From: Platynereis dumerilii
Lineage: Eukaryota; Annelida; Polychaeta; Phyllodocida; Nereididae
Length of the DNA stretch: 64,000 nucleotides
Direction of reading: 5' to 3'
Assembly (NCBI GenBank): GCA_026936325.1
Contig: JAPTHN010000001.1
Coordinates: 5,468,560-5,532,559, forward strand
Made by a program: the position numbers and the translations under genes. Position 1 is the first letter of the stretch, and every line of letters starts with the position of its first letter. Shown here piece by piece: positions 49,653 through 61,091 of this stretch. Under the pieces are notes generated by a model, which saw only the letters and a program-made list of their open reading frames with translations, had not been told where the DNA came from and searched no databases.

Positions 49653-50123
49653 TATGATAAACATGTATATGTGCACACTACAAAGTCTCAATCTCAAATG
49701 GAGGGAAACTAAGGGACATCCAGACAAAGTGAATGTGTGCTACATACTTTAGAGGCATCAATCACTTTCTATATAGTTTCTAAGTTCCTTGTTTCCATTT
49801 TATTCCATGTATATTAGCACTCTTGACATGCAGGACTTTCTCAAACTGCAGACTTGACCATTTGCTCCATGGATATGTCATCATGTGTTTGAAGTCCAAC
49901 ATGCTGTAATTCAATACATGTGATAAAATCCTGGCTGAGGGCTTCTGTTTTGGGTTAGAGTAAGATATTTATTAGGTGTGGTAAACCTCCAACCTTACTA
50001 TTATCTACAAGTTATTTCCACTTTGTGGGAAAATTGTTCATTTTCTTTCACAACTCCTCAGTGTCTCATGCTGGAAAGACCTGTTCTGCTTGTTATATAT
50101 ATTTTCACTGTATTTTCATCACA
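49653..50123. promoter_or_regulatory. Divergent promoter region
   Basis: This 471-bp gap separates the two predicted start codons, which point away from each other, so transcription of both must begin here or further inside. AT-rich with TATA-like words (TATATATATT near 50094) but no single clear core promoter. An acceptor-like CTCCTCAG near 50053-50060 leaves room for an upstream non-coding exon. Confidence 0.45.
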
Positions 50124-51722
50124 ATGAGCCAAGCATTGAATATTAAGAGACAAAGAGCACCAAGTTTCAAGCTGGAGATACCTGGTGATGCCACAGTGAA
50201 ACAGAGGATTATGGACAAAATTACTAGAGTCAGAACTAAGTTGTCAACCAGTGCTGTAGGCTCCGTCAACCATGCTGACATTCTGGAGACTCTGTTAGAC
50301 AGTTGGCTGGATGAAGCTCCTGTAGAACAGCCAGGAAGTTACCATACTGCCACTCAGCCTCTAACTAATACAGCTGCCCCTTCTGGAGGACTCTACATGA
50401 CAACCAAGTCATCACTGCAAAGACTGGTCAATTTGACACATGCTCATTCAAGGACCTGTAAAAGTGCCATCTATGTCACTGACATCAAAAGAAGAGGTCA
50501 TGCTGCCCTTTTGAAAATGCAGTGCAGAAGACACAAACGCTTCAGCCACAAATTTTGGTGGGCCTCATCACCTATGTTGCCAAATCACAGGTACTATGTT
50601 AATGAGAAGGTCATGCATGCCACTATGTTTAGTGGTATGAGGCCCAGCCACTACACTCGTTTTGCTACCGGGGCAAACATGGGTGTCATCAAGAAGGAAG
50701 TCAGGAAAAAATTCCTGGAAAGTCATGTTCCATTCCTAGAAGATGAGTACAGGAAATCTACTGAGACCGCATTATTGGAGGAGGTGGCTTGCTATGACAT
50801 GGATTCTACCTGGAATGGCATTGATGTGTGTACCGATGCTAGGCATGGTCATAGAAGGAATGCAAAGGACACAAGCATGGTGGCTATTGGTGATCGTTCC
50901 AAAAAGGTCCTGGGACATTTCCATATTACCAAAGAGAGGGATCCATGTACTCAAAGACATGAGAAGCATGGCGTGGCAGATTTCTATGAGTACATGGAAT
51001 CTAAAGAAGTCCCCATCAACCTCCATATACATGACCGAAACATGGGAGTCAATGGTTATATTAACATCCAGGATGGCCCTATCAACCAGAATGACCGATG
51101 GCATGGCATCAAACATCTGAAAAAGGCCATAGAGAAGATCAGTAAAGGTACAAAGAGGGATCAAGGTAAAAAATGGCACGAACAACTGCAGGACAAAGTG
51201 GAGTCCATTGGCACACATGCACACTGGGCAATTGAGCATTGCCAAGGAGATCCAGAAAATCTTCGCCAAAGCCTGTTGAATGTCATCCCTCATTATAAAA
51301 ATCAGCATGACAACTGTCATGCCTTGTCCCGATGTAAAAAGTTTGAGACATACGAGCCACGAAAGGAGTACCTAGGATCCCCTGTGGCAGAGAACCTCCT
51401 CAAAGTAGCGATCACTAAGTCCACCCTGTACATGGCAGCCAAAGATTTTGTTCATGGAAAATATACATCACATGTGGAGTCTTTTAACAACACCATGAAC
51501 ATGTTCCATGACAAAAGGATATACTATGGGGACCTGGAATATAAGACAAGATCCTACATGGCTGTCATTTACTGGAATGAGAACTCTGGAAGGGAGCACA
51601 CCTCAGTGTGGACTAGGGCTAAAGTTGGCACCAGGGGAAATAGGAGTATTAAAGTGTACAAGAAGGCAACATACGCCTATCAAGGAAATGTCTGGAGAAA
51701 TTACTTAGCATCACTTTTATAA
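50124..51722 (+). CDS. Kolobok-like DDE transposase
   Basis: A 532-residue protein from the ATG at 50124 (MSQALNIKRQ, context ACAATGA). The frame is open 33 codons further upstream, but that part looks non-coding. The catalytic core has the order seen in Kolobok-type transposases. The first Asp is D238 (GIDVCTDARHGHRRNAKDTS) and the second is D304 (HIHDRNMGVN). The conserved DRWHGIKHLKK follows at 324-334, then HWAIEHCQGDPENL at 367-380 and a Glu at E452 (SHVESFNNTMNM). The last is followed by Arg-rich and YWNENSGRE segments (476-491). The N-terminal third is basic and lacks a recognisable THAP zinc finger, unlike some Kolobok proteins. It presumably cuts the ~718-bp inverted repeats around it. 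The frame is uninterrupted, so it may be recent. Superfamily assignment is from motif memory; the flanks lack a TTAA duplication. Confidence 0.85.
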   Translation: MSQALNIKRQRAPSFKLEIPGDATVKQRIMDKITRVRTKLSTSAVGSVNHADILETLLDSWLDEAPVEQPGSYHTATQPLTNTAAPSGGLYMTTKSSLQRLVNLTHAHSRTCKSAIYVTDIKRRGHAALLKMQCRRHKRFSHKFWWASSPMLPNHRYYVNEKVMHATMFSGMRPSHYTRFATGANMGVIKKEVRKKFLESHVPFLEDEYRKSTETALLEEVACYDMDSTWNGIDVCTDARHGHRRNAKDTSMVAIGDRSKKVLGHFHITKERDPCTQRHEKHGVADFYEYMESKEVPINLHIHDRNMGVNGYINIQDGPINQNDRWHGIKHLKKAIEKISKGTKRDQGKKWHEQLQDKVESIGTHAHWAIEHCQGDPENLRQSLLNVIPHYKNQHDNCHALSRCKKFETYEPRKEYLGSPVAENLLKVAITKSTLYMAAKDFVHGKYTSHVESFNNTMNMFHDKRIYYGDLEYKTRSYMAVIYWNENSGREHTSVWTRAKVGTRGNRSIKVYKKATYAYQGNVWRNYLASLL

Positions 51723-51723
51723 G

Positions 51724-51914
51724 GTAAGTGGGAGTTAAAAAGTAACTACCAACATTTTCATAATCATCATCACCATCATCATTGTTAACATTACACAAAC
51801 TTTGTTGATGAACCCATCATTCTCCTACTTAGTGTAATAGAGGCCTATTTTGTGCTCATAGTGTCTGCTATTTACAATCTTTGTTTGTGACTCTCTTGTG
51901 AATACTTTTGACAG
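51724..51914 (+). other. Candidate 3'-UTR intron after the transposase stop
   Basis: The stop TAA (51720-51722) is followed at once by a consensus donor (AAG, then GTAAGT from 51724). An acceptor preceded by pyrimidines (ATACTTTTGACAG) ends at 51914. If used, the intron lies one base after the stop codon. Signals only; no transcript evidence. Confidence 0.4.
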
Positions 51915-52115
51915 CTGGCCCACATGTTGTTTGTTGTGATGTGTGCAGCAGCCACAGCATCAACTTGTCACATGACAAATGTCTGCAGCCTCACTGGCTG
52001 CTGGGGTTCAACGGTTCCCATAACCCAGCCAATGGCACCTCTGGAATGTGTGGCTGTTTCCAGACACCCCCTACCAGTGAATTTGTAATAACCACCCGGT
52101 TTTGAGGGGTCTTGG

Positions 52116-52833
52116 GTCCTCTTCCTTTAAGGGCAACTATATATGTAAAATTGTGATATTTTAAGCATTTTGGGTGGCCATTTTGGGAGCCATATTGGAT
52201 TTATAAAAACAGATCTATGTGTACATCTTATGAAGAGTTATAACTGATTTGTTTGGATCATTGAAGTACATATAAAGATGCTTTTAACCCAATTAAAAGA
52301 CTAAATAGTGCCTACATTATGATAAAAGTGATATTCGGGGCATTTTGAACGGCCATTTTGGTGGCCATATTGGATATGGTACCATAGGGGTTGAATACAC
52401 AAATCATTAATCACAATATATGACTTTTTTGAGGCCTGTCAACACATTTTATGAGGCTCCAACTCCATATTTTGACCATATGATGCCAGAATTGTGAGTT
52501 AGCCATTTTCGTCAGCCATTTTGGCCACCATATTGGATTATGACCACTGGGGTTGGACGGACACCTCTGGGAATATGTTAATTGGATTGCCTGACCCTTA
52601 AAACCTATATTTAGACCCAAAATTTGAATTTGTAGACCAAATAGAAGTGGAATTATAACAAATTTTGAATTTTGGCGGCCATTTTGGAAAATGGCCCCTG
52701 GTGGAGTTAGCCCGAACTTTTGAGAGGAGTACCCTCGCTAAATTTTCTTATTTTGAACCCATCTAACAGAATTTGCATCGAAAAATTGAGTCGGAGAAAT
52801 TGGTCACGGAACCTATGGCACGTTCCTCTACTA
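52116..52833 (-). repeat. Right terminal inverted repeat of the Kolobok-like element
   Basis: Inverse of 45576-46279 plus 48661-48674. It preserves the uninterrupted junction (reverse strand: AGTTGCCCTTAAAGGAAGAG) that shows the empty site of the nested palindromic element. It begins about 200 bp after the candidate intron. Confidence 0.9.
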
Positions 52834-53440
52834 TGTATGCCCATCTGTGTTGGAACCCTCATCTGTGAGTGCATGCCTTCTTAGTGTGCACGCCCCCCTT
52901 TACACCTAGCTGGGAGTACGACCATCTGCGTGAGTATGCCGATTTGTGCACAGCCACCTTCGTGTGCACGCCCATTGATATGGCCATCTGTGTGCGCATG
53001 CCCATATGTACAGCAATCTGCATGTATACACCCATATCAGCACGCCCGTCAGTGTGTGTAAGCCCATCTGTGCGTGCACGCCCATCTGTGTGTGCATGCC
53101 CATTTGTATGTGCATGGCCATCTGTATGCCCATCCCAGTGTGGATGCCCATGTGTGTGTGGACGCCCATGTGTGTCTGCAGGGCCACCTGTGTGTACACA
53201 CACATCTGTCAGTGCAGGCCCACCTGTACGCCTAGCTGTGTGGGTATGCCCACCTGTACACTCATCTGTGTGTACGCCCATGTGTATGCCCATCTGTGTG
53301 TGTATGCCCATCGGTCAGTGTATGCCCATGGATGTGTGTACGCCCATGGGTGTGTGTACACCCATGGGTGTGTGTACTCCCATGGGTGAGTGTACGCCCA
53401 TGGGTGTGTGTGGACCCATGGGTGTGTAAAACCATTGGTA
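52834..53440. repeat. 18-bp GTGTGTACGCCCATGGGT minisatellite, right half
   Basis: Continuation of the array at 45331-45575. Units become most regular at 53325-53430 (cores CCCATGGGTGTGTGTAC, period 18). Frames rich in Cys, Pro, Val and Thr in several phases are by-products of the three-divisible period. Confidence 0.9.
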
Positions 53441-53555
53441 CAGTATATATACACCTTTTGATATATATATATGAACACCCTTTGGTATAGACTCGCCCAT
53501 GTCAGTAAACTGTCATGAAAAGTAAGCCAACCGACCTGCCGCCTGACCTGTAATG

Positions 53556-53680
53556 TAATGTAGTGCTTTAATGCAGTGCTGTAACGCAGCACTGTAATGC
53601 AGTGCTGTAATGCAGTGCTGTAATATAGTGCTGTAATACAGTGCTGTAATGCAGTGTTGTAGTGCAGTGCTTTAATGCAG
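53556..53680. repeat. 13-bp GCAGTGCTGTAAT minisatellite
   Basis: About nine tandem copies with small changes, located between the 18-bp minisatellite and the CCCCGGGGG array. Confidence 0.9.
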
Positions 53681-53689
53681 AATACAGAA

Positions 53690-55107
53690 AGCAGTCCATG
53701 TGTCCCCATGTCCGCGGGGGCATGTTCCCGGGGGCATGTCCCCATGTCCCCCGGGCATGTCCCCGGGTATATGTCCCCATGTCGCCGGGGGAATGTCCCC
53801 ATGTTCCTGGGGGGCATGTCCCCATGTCCCCATGTCCCCATGTCCTCGGGGGCATGTCCCCATGTCCCCGGGGGTATGTCCCCATGTCCCCGGGGGTATG
53901 TCCCCGGGGGTATGTCCCAATGACCCCGGGGGTATGTCCCATGTCCCTGGGGGCATGTCCCCATGTATGTCCGGGGGGGCATGTCCCCATGGCCCTGGGG
54001 GGCATGTCCCCATGTCCGTGGGGGCATGTTCCCGGGGGCATGTCCCCATGTCCGGGGGGGCATGTCCCAGGGGTATGGGGGCATGTCCCAGGGGTATGTC
54101 CCCATGTCCCTGGGGGCATGTCCCCGGGGGCATATCCCCATGTCCCCGGGGGCATGTCCCCATGTCCCAGGGGGCATGTCCCCATGTCCCCGGGGGTATG
54201 TCCCCATGTCCCTGGGGGTATGTCCCTGGGGGTATGTCCCCGGGGGTATGTCCCCGGGGGTATGTCCCCATGGCCCCGGGGGTATGTCCCCATGTATGTC
54301 CGCGGGGGCATGCCCCCATGTCCCCGGGGGCATGTCCCCATGTCCCCAGGGGGCATGTCCCCATGTCCCCTGGGGGCATGTCCCCATGTCCCCGGGGGTA
54401 TGTCCCCGGGGGTATGTCCCCGGGGGTATGTCCCCGGGGGTATGTCCCCGGGGGTATGTCCCCGGGGGTATGTCCCCGGGGGTATGTCCCCGGGGGTATG
54501 TCCCCGGGGGTATGTCCCCGGGGGTATGTCCCCGGGGGTATGTCCCCGGGGGTATGTCCCCGGGGGTATGTCCCCGGGGGTATGTCCCCGGGGGTATGTC
54601 CCCGGGGGTATGTCCCCGGGGGTATGTCCCCGGGGGTATGTCCCCGGGGGTATGTCCCCGGGGGTATGTCCCCGGGGGTATGTCCCCGCGGGTATGTCCC
54701 CGGGCGTATGTCCCCGGGCGTATGTCCCCGGGCGTATGTCCCCGGGCGTATGTCCCCGGGCGTATGTCCCCGGGCGTATGTCCCCGGGCGTATGTCCCCG
54801 GGCGTATGTCCCCGGGCGTATGTCCCCGGGCGTATGTCCCCGGGCGTATGTCCCCGGGCGTATGTCCCCGGGCGTATGTCCGGGGGGGCATGCCCCCATG
54901 TCCCCGGGGGCATGTTCCCATGTCGCCGGGGGCATGTCCCCATGTCCCCAGGGGCATGTCCCCATGTCCCTGGGGGCATGTCTCCATGTCCCTTGGGGCA
55001 TGTCCCCATGTTCCCGGGGGCATGTCCCCGGGGGCATGGAGACATGTCGGGGGGGGGGCATGTCCCCATGTCCGTGGGGGTCTGTCTCCATGTCCGCAGG
55101 GGGTTTA
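53690..55107. repeat. CCCCGGGGG-based minisatellite array
   Basis: The outer parts alternate ATGTCCCC, CGGGGGC and CGGGGGT words irregularly. From 54386 to about 54690 there are some 22 perfect 14-bp units (TATGTCCCCGGGGG). They switch abruptly to about 13 units in which one G is C (TATGTCCCCGGGCG, about 54694-54876). All six reading frames stay open for over 1.1 kb because the unit lacks stop words on either strand and 14 is not a multiple of three. The long Gly/Pro-rich frames are therefore not genes. G runs on both strands could form hairpins or quadruplexes. Confidence 0.95.
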
Positions 55108-55190
55108 GTAGATATTAAATAGTTGCCCCCTTATTCTTAGTATTAATGGTCGCCCACTCTTTAGTATATATTAAATGGTCACCCCTTATC

Positions 55191-55226
<36 letters not shown>

Positions 55227-55528
55227 GTATATCTATCAGCATTGCTTAGTCGATATCAAATGGTTGCCCCCTTGGTTCATACATTCTTAGTAATAATGGT
55301 CGCCCCCTCCTTAGTAGATATTAAATGGTCGCCCCTTATCCTATCTATCTATCTATGTATCTATCGATGTATATCTATCATCATTGCTTAGTAGATATTA
55401 AATGGTTGCCCCCTTGGTTCATTCATGCATGTACTTTTGTTATCTTAGCACCTTAGTAGATATTAAATGGTTGCCCCCTTATTCTTAGGAGATATTAAAT
55501 GGTCGCCCCCTTATCCTTAGGAGATACC

Positions 55529-55567
<39 letters not shown>

Positions 55568-55570
55568 CAT
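55108..55570. repeat. TTAGTAGATATTAAATGG tandem repeats with ATCT microsatellites
   Basis: Long units starting TTAGTAGATATTAAATGGTCGCCCC recur about seven times at irregular spacing. ATCT microsatellite runs are embedded at about 55189-55225, 55341-55357 and 55531-55565. Confidence 0.85.
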
Positions 55571-56684
55571 CCCGCCATGTGACCGCGTAAAAACAGAGAT
55601 CAGCCTAAAGGCGATCAATAAGAGTTTGGCTGCTTTTGAGACATCCCCCAGCAGTCAAGTGGTCCAAGCAGGTCTAATCTGGCACAGTGCCAAAAATCAC
55701 GAAAACAACATTCACACAGCCAAAATAACAATAAGGTGGGGTGTTTCACTGAAAAATCATGAATCTCAGAAAGGTATGAAAGACCCCTTGGATCATCCTG
55801 GTCTTCAGGGGTTGATTGTAGAATGTAAAGTTATGTTTATATAGCAACTTTCATGATTGTACATTGAGTGTAACTTGTTAGATCCATCCCCAAAAATGTG
55901 AGTTAAATGGTACAATACGGGGGTAAAAGCAAAATGACCGCGCCAGCAGCTGGTGGCGGTCATAATAATCTCAACCAGTGATCTGTAGTTGGTATGCTTT
56001 CAAAAATATGAACTTACCAGAAACCCAAATAGAGTTTATTGACCAAGTTGACTCATTGGTGAGTCTGATCTAACCTAGATCGCTCTGTAACTAATCAAAA
56101 AAGCTTGTATTGAACATAATTTTGCTGCCATTGCTTGACCAGTTAGGACGTATTTCATAATTATAGAGGCCTGTATTATATTTCATAAGAACCAATCCTA
56201 AAGCAATATTTGTGTTTACAATAATTATTCACTGGATTTGTAAACAGACAACCCAACAATTACCCTGCTAACATCAGTAAGATGCAGCGACTCAAATCTA
56301 AATATAGTATCACTAATTGAATTTGATTTAATTATAATTTATCCCAAGCAGAATTGAAGCAGTATTAAATTTTGTTTGTAGTTCAATGGAGTTACAGAAA
56401 ACCCGACAGGTGCTGAACCACACTAATTGCAATTTGTTCAGGTAGAGACTATGAGAATTGTAATCCATTTGACACCTCTGACTCCAATTTCAGTCATTGA
56501 TGTTTGCCAATTGCATTGGATATTTCAAAGGCCTTTGCTGATTTCATTGATTGCTCTGTCAGTTCGTTCATTGACTCCCAAGCAGAGCCATCGGACATTT
56601 GGGCAGGTAACCACTTTATTTCTGCTGGTCACACGCTATTTTTGCCGGTTTTGACCGGCAAACGGGCACTTTTTGCGGACTCTG
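55571..56684. other. Right arm of the hAT-like insertion, no gene
   Basis: Unique-looking sequence between the microsatellites and the right end of the 11.7 kb insertion. The longest frames (72-75 codons) show no motif. A CCGGTTTTGACCGG palindrome lies about 25 bp from the terminus (near 56645-56658), where a transposase-binding site might be expected. Confidence 0.5.
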
Positions 56685-59030
56685 ATTAATACCAATTTTC
56701 TCGACCAGCAATATATTAAATGTTGGTTTATTTATAAAGCTGAATGAGTAAATGACATGCACAGATAAATGACCCTTTGTATATATATTCATTTTCTTGA
56801 CCAGCAAAAAAGTCTTGCAAAATGACCACCTTTGAATGGCCTTTGGTGTAACATTACATCTCTTCGTTCACCATTATACTGAAAACGGTTTTGAAACAAA
56901 AAACAGCCGCTTTGTTTTCACCAAGTTGACTGGTAACTTATTCAATGTAAACACTGACTGTAATAAATGCTGAGGTTCGCATGGTAAGAGCAGTTAAAAT
57001 CGCTGGCGTGTGATACCACTTTGGAGTCAAGCAGAATTAAAGGGTCGCTTATTCCACCTACTTATTTCCGTCTTTTATGATTGGTCTTGATGATAGTACT
57101 TAGCGGACCCCATCAAAGACTTTCCAAAAAAATTCCCCAATGTATCCCAGCGTAGGAGCAAATGATTCGCCGCCAAACATGCAATTCCTCCATAGGGCTA
57201 GACTGCCATCTGAAATCACAAGGCTGCCACTGACTGTAAAGTGCATAGCTTATAACGTGGTTTTGCCCAAGAAACTGGAATGAAGATGTCTTTTGAGTCT
57301 GGGTCTCCTGGCTGGACATAGAGTTTTCTCACACTTATGCCGACTTGATTTCATTACAGAAAAGGCAAAATCTGTGTCTAGATTACAGCCCTGAATCTAA
57401 TTTGAGAAAGGCCATAATTTCCATGGAAAAAATACACAATTACAAAAGAATTATTTTGCTTTGTTTAGGCATTTAAGAAGGAAGTCCACGTATGAAAACC
57501 CTCTTCAATGTCTTCACCAGTTTAAATAATTTCCTGAATTAATCTTCGAAGTCCAACAAAGAGCAAAACCAGATATTTTTCAGTTCATACAGACAACATA
57601 ATATGATAATGTTATTTGGGGGATATCTTATAGCATCATTGGATCTACACCTGCAATTAGTTAGACTTGTGTCCTCCTAAAATGCCAGGAATGGGTCAGA
57701 AATTTGGGAAGTAACCATCAATATTTGCCAAAAACGTCAGCACTATGTGACCCGTAAAGTTCATGTGGGAAAGAGAAGGCATGTGGCCTTTTGCAACCCC
57801 CCCCCCAGCAGCCTCTAACCCTCCATCCACCTCAACCATCATCCTCCCAGTCTTCCTTAAGGGGACAACCTTTACATATCTGGGAGGGGAGGGGAGCGAG
57901 ATATTGGAGTTTATTTAATTAAACAATTTCTAACCACTTTCAGATTATCAGTGAAATCAGTATTTTTTTTCTTGGCAGTCTTAAAAAGAATAATCTAGGT
58001 GGGGTATTGCCTGATACTGATATAGTAAACATGATTTTAAAAAATATATATTTGAGGTGGTTGCATGTTCAAAATTAATAATTACTGCCACCTTTGTCGC
58101 AAAATAAATAATTTCTCGCCAAGGAAGTCTCTAAGTGCACCTTAATATTTATTGGTCGCCTCCTTACCCACTATCCACCTCAACCATCACCCATCCCCCC
58201 TTCCTTAATTTGGGGATGCTGTGTGATGACTGCGACAGAGCTGTGATCAGAGCAGAGTAGGCTAACTTTCCACAGAATACCTCTAAGCAGGGAGCTCCCT
58301 TCCCACCACTACTTTTGGTCCAGCCAATTTTCCCATGAATTTTGTCAGATGGAAAAAGCATCACTCAATATAGCCATGAAAGCTGCAATTAGCCTGGCTG
58401 GCTGCAGACTTTAAAGGGACCGGACACAGACTTAACTGGGTGGTCAACAGAAATATACAACTTAATCTGAATATGAACTTTCATTCACTTTTCAGAAATT
58501 CTGTAATACTAGAAGTATAAAGCTGAACTGGAGACTAACCGCAGCAATAATATCAAAGACACTGAAACGCACAAACAAGGCAGCAGCAGAACAGATGTGA
58601 CTGAGTGATTTACGCATTGGCAAACAGACCAGCAAAATGGAGTGGAACAAAATCAACTGGACAATTTGAAATAAGCACTCTAGTTATTTTCAAATTATTT
58701 GAGAGCAAGTAACCAAGAGGTTAATAGAAGAAGAAGGGCTGTGATGGCACCGCAGTGAAGAGAAAAAAATCATAAAATAAACTAATCAATGATGAAATAA
58801 CAATTGTAAGCGGTCCAGAGGTAGGGCATGTTCTTCCTATATGCGAAAAAGTACTAAAGAGATGTGAAACATGAATAGGACAGTTACAGTGAGTGCGTTT
58901 TTAATGGATGAAGATGAGCTCTGCTTACTGAGATATAAGACTGATATAGATTGATTTAAAAATTGATAGATATACGCCAATTATATAGATCGCCTATCCC
59001 CCCAACCATGCTTGGCATTACATTCTAACA
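56685..59030. repeat. Macrosatellite unit 6, second part
   Basis: Sequence homologous to units 4 and 5 resumes directly after the duplication: E block 56965-57340, post-E segment to 58140, F block 58290-58420, then post-F sequence with a private stretch near 58720-58930. No gene seen. Confidence 0.75.
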
Positions 59031-61091
59031 ATTCTCCACAGACAAATTTTATCTTGAAGAGAAACAAATCTCCCTTGGCCATGACCTTTTACATTGGCAA
59101 CAATGTGAGGAATTAGAGTATGTTGTATGTAGGGTCATTGTCTGTTAACTATTTGACTGTCAGACTTTTGCCTGAGGAATACATTTCTGTAGTTCTAAAG
59201 TTCCTGTGTATTTTCTTGTGCCCCTTAGCATAAGCTGTTAAAGCCAATTTGGAACCATTTTCTGACAATGTCTTCGGAAAATCTTTTCAAACGTTTCCCT
59301 GTAGCAAATCACAGGATCCTAGGTCCTACTCTTCATAAGATATCAACGAGTTTCTTACATATTTTCCTGGCTAAATATGTGGCCCATTTGGAAACGTTGA
59401 CTGATAAAACCAGTTCGAGATGAATTATTGTCACCGATTCTATCATTGATATTTAATTGATGAATAAACATAATGCAAATGATAGAGGTGTGTATACACA
59501 TTTATAGAACAGTCCCAAGTCCCTGCCATAGTAGATGTCATTGATGCAATAAATTTGGTCAGCCATGCAGCTGATGTACAGGAAATCCAAGAAAGGAACT
59601 TGGAGGAAAGTTTGAAAAAGTGAGGGAGGAATCTATAAGAATGAAGTTCAGAGGACTAAACGAGGCAAAAATTTAAGAAAAAAAGACGCAGATGAAAAAG
59701 GAAAGGAAAATCAAACTAAAGATGGAAGTATTTAAAAGTGGATCTTCAAGCGGCAAAGTGAACCAACCCTGAAATTCAAAAATGTTCTTGACTGAACTTG
59801 TAATACAAAGTACCCATGGTTCTGAAGGTATTTAAGTTACATATTTTGCTTTCATTACAACCTGATTGGGACTTTTGAAACTAACCCTTTTTTCAGAAAT
59901 AGATAACAGAAGCATTAGCTATAGAGGAAACAATTTTATGCCCAAAACCATAGAAACATGGAAATGACAATATTCAGGGTTGGCACACTTTGACTTTCAA
60001 GGATCCGATTCCTGTTAGGCATATTTTGAATGTTGCAGATAAACATTGCAAAGCTGGGACTAAAACATGGTTAATGTTCTCAGTTACTGAAAGGATCCGT
60101 TTGTGCTGTCATTCCACCATGACATTATATATTATCGAGGATTTTAGCAACTAATGAGGCAAAAAGCAGTTTTAAAGCTGACATTCGACAAATAGTTATA
60201 TTCCTTTTACAACAGAAACTTTCACCAAGATTGCGAAAATGTAGCAGGTCTGTACATATATGTGATTAACACTGTTTTGTCTATGTATGTGATTAACACT
60301 GTTTTGTCTATGTGTGTGCTTACCACTGTTTTGTCTTCCCATATCATACCGTGATACAGCTTATAATATGCATTGGCATCCGGATGACCTCAAATACTAT
60401 GTTTGCAACACTGGCAAAATAGACTGTCTGCATAGGAATCCACACAGAGTAAGTATACAGCTTATCTAAGTTATATACATAAGTAGACCTATCTTGAGCC
60501 CTAGCTGCCTTGGCTGTCTGTACAGCCATGATACATTTACGCTTGCGGGTAAGGTTAATCCTTTGTCTACTTGTTCTGCAATGAAAATAAATGTACTTTT
60601 GGCACATATTTAATATAGGTTTATACAATTATAGTGTGGAAATAAATACAGAAAATGTAGAGGCTGGGCCATGTTCGTTGAAGAATAGAATGATTTTCAG
60701 GATAAAATTAAAAATCAATTCACTGTTTTGATGTATTCCTAAAATGAATCAATGGGCTACAATGTGATATGTAAATCATCCCCATGTGTTACCAATAAAT
60801 AAATAATATTTTGGACTATGCATACCTAAAGAATTGCTCTGCCAATAGTCACCAGTCTAAGAGCAGAGATGCATTAATTCTCGCAACTTCCAGGAAAGAG
60901 CACTGTGCCATGATTTCTGTGAGCCAGAGTGTCATCAGGACAGGAAGAGCTAGGCCTTGGATCTGCAGAGCTGTCAGGAGGGTGGCGGAAAAGTCCTCCA
61001 GGCTACATAATCTGAATTTGAGGAGTGGGAGCTAGCCTCCAGGTTACATAGGCTCCCATCGATTTACTAAGTAGGTTTTTATGGACCTTTT

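Larger units (their letters stand above)
45576..52833. mobile_element. Autonomous-looking Kolobok-like DNA transposon
   Basis: Terminal inverted repeats begin TAGTAGAGGAAGGTGCCATA on the left and, reversed, TAGTAGAGGAACGTGCCATA on the right. They run about 718 bp (right copy 52116-52833; left copy 45576-46279, continued at 48661-48674 after a nested element). The flank TGT stands on both sides and could be a 3-bp duplication; alternatively TA is the target if the ends start at GTAGAGG. Neither is the TTAA expected of classical Kolobok. Two intact divergent genes lie between the repeats. Without the nested insertion the element is about 4.9 kb. Confidence 0.88.
44986..56684. mobile_element. 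11.7 kb hAT-like composite insertion
   Basis: Ends are CAGAGTCTGCGAAAAGTG and, reversed, CAGAGTCCGCAAAAAGTG (16 of 18 match). Flanks ATTCATAC (44978-44985) and ATTAATAC (56685-56692) form an 8-bp duplication with one change. The empty site is continuous in units 4 and 5 near 26690 and 35892. The word GGACATTTGGGCA is repeated just inside each end. Everything between (minisatellites and the Kolobok-like transposon) came with it or landed in it. No hAT transposase is visible, so it was moved in trans. Confidence 0.8.

Noticed and set aside
50772-51320. A 182-codon minus-strand frame
   Set aside because: It is a shadow of the transposase gene, lacks motifs, and lies opposite the catalytic core.
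52869-53429. A 186-codon Cys/Pro/Val-rich frame resembling a repetitive secreted protein
   Set aside because: It is created by the 18-bp minisatellite, with comparable frames in other phases and on the other strand.
53209-55122. Six overlapping frames of 380-604 codons rich in Gly, Pro, His, Thr and Met, collagen- or mucin-like at first sight
   Set aside because: They exist in all six frames because the CCCCGGGGG minisatellite has no stop words and a period of 14; no phase is favoured.
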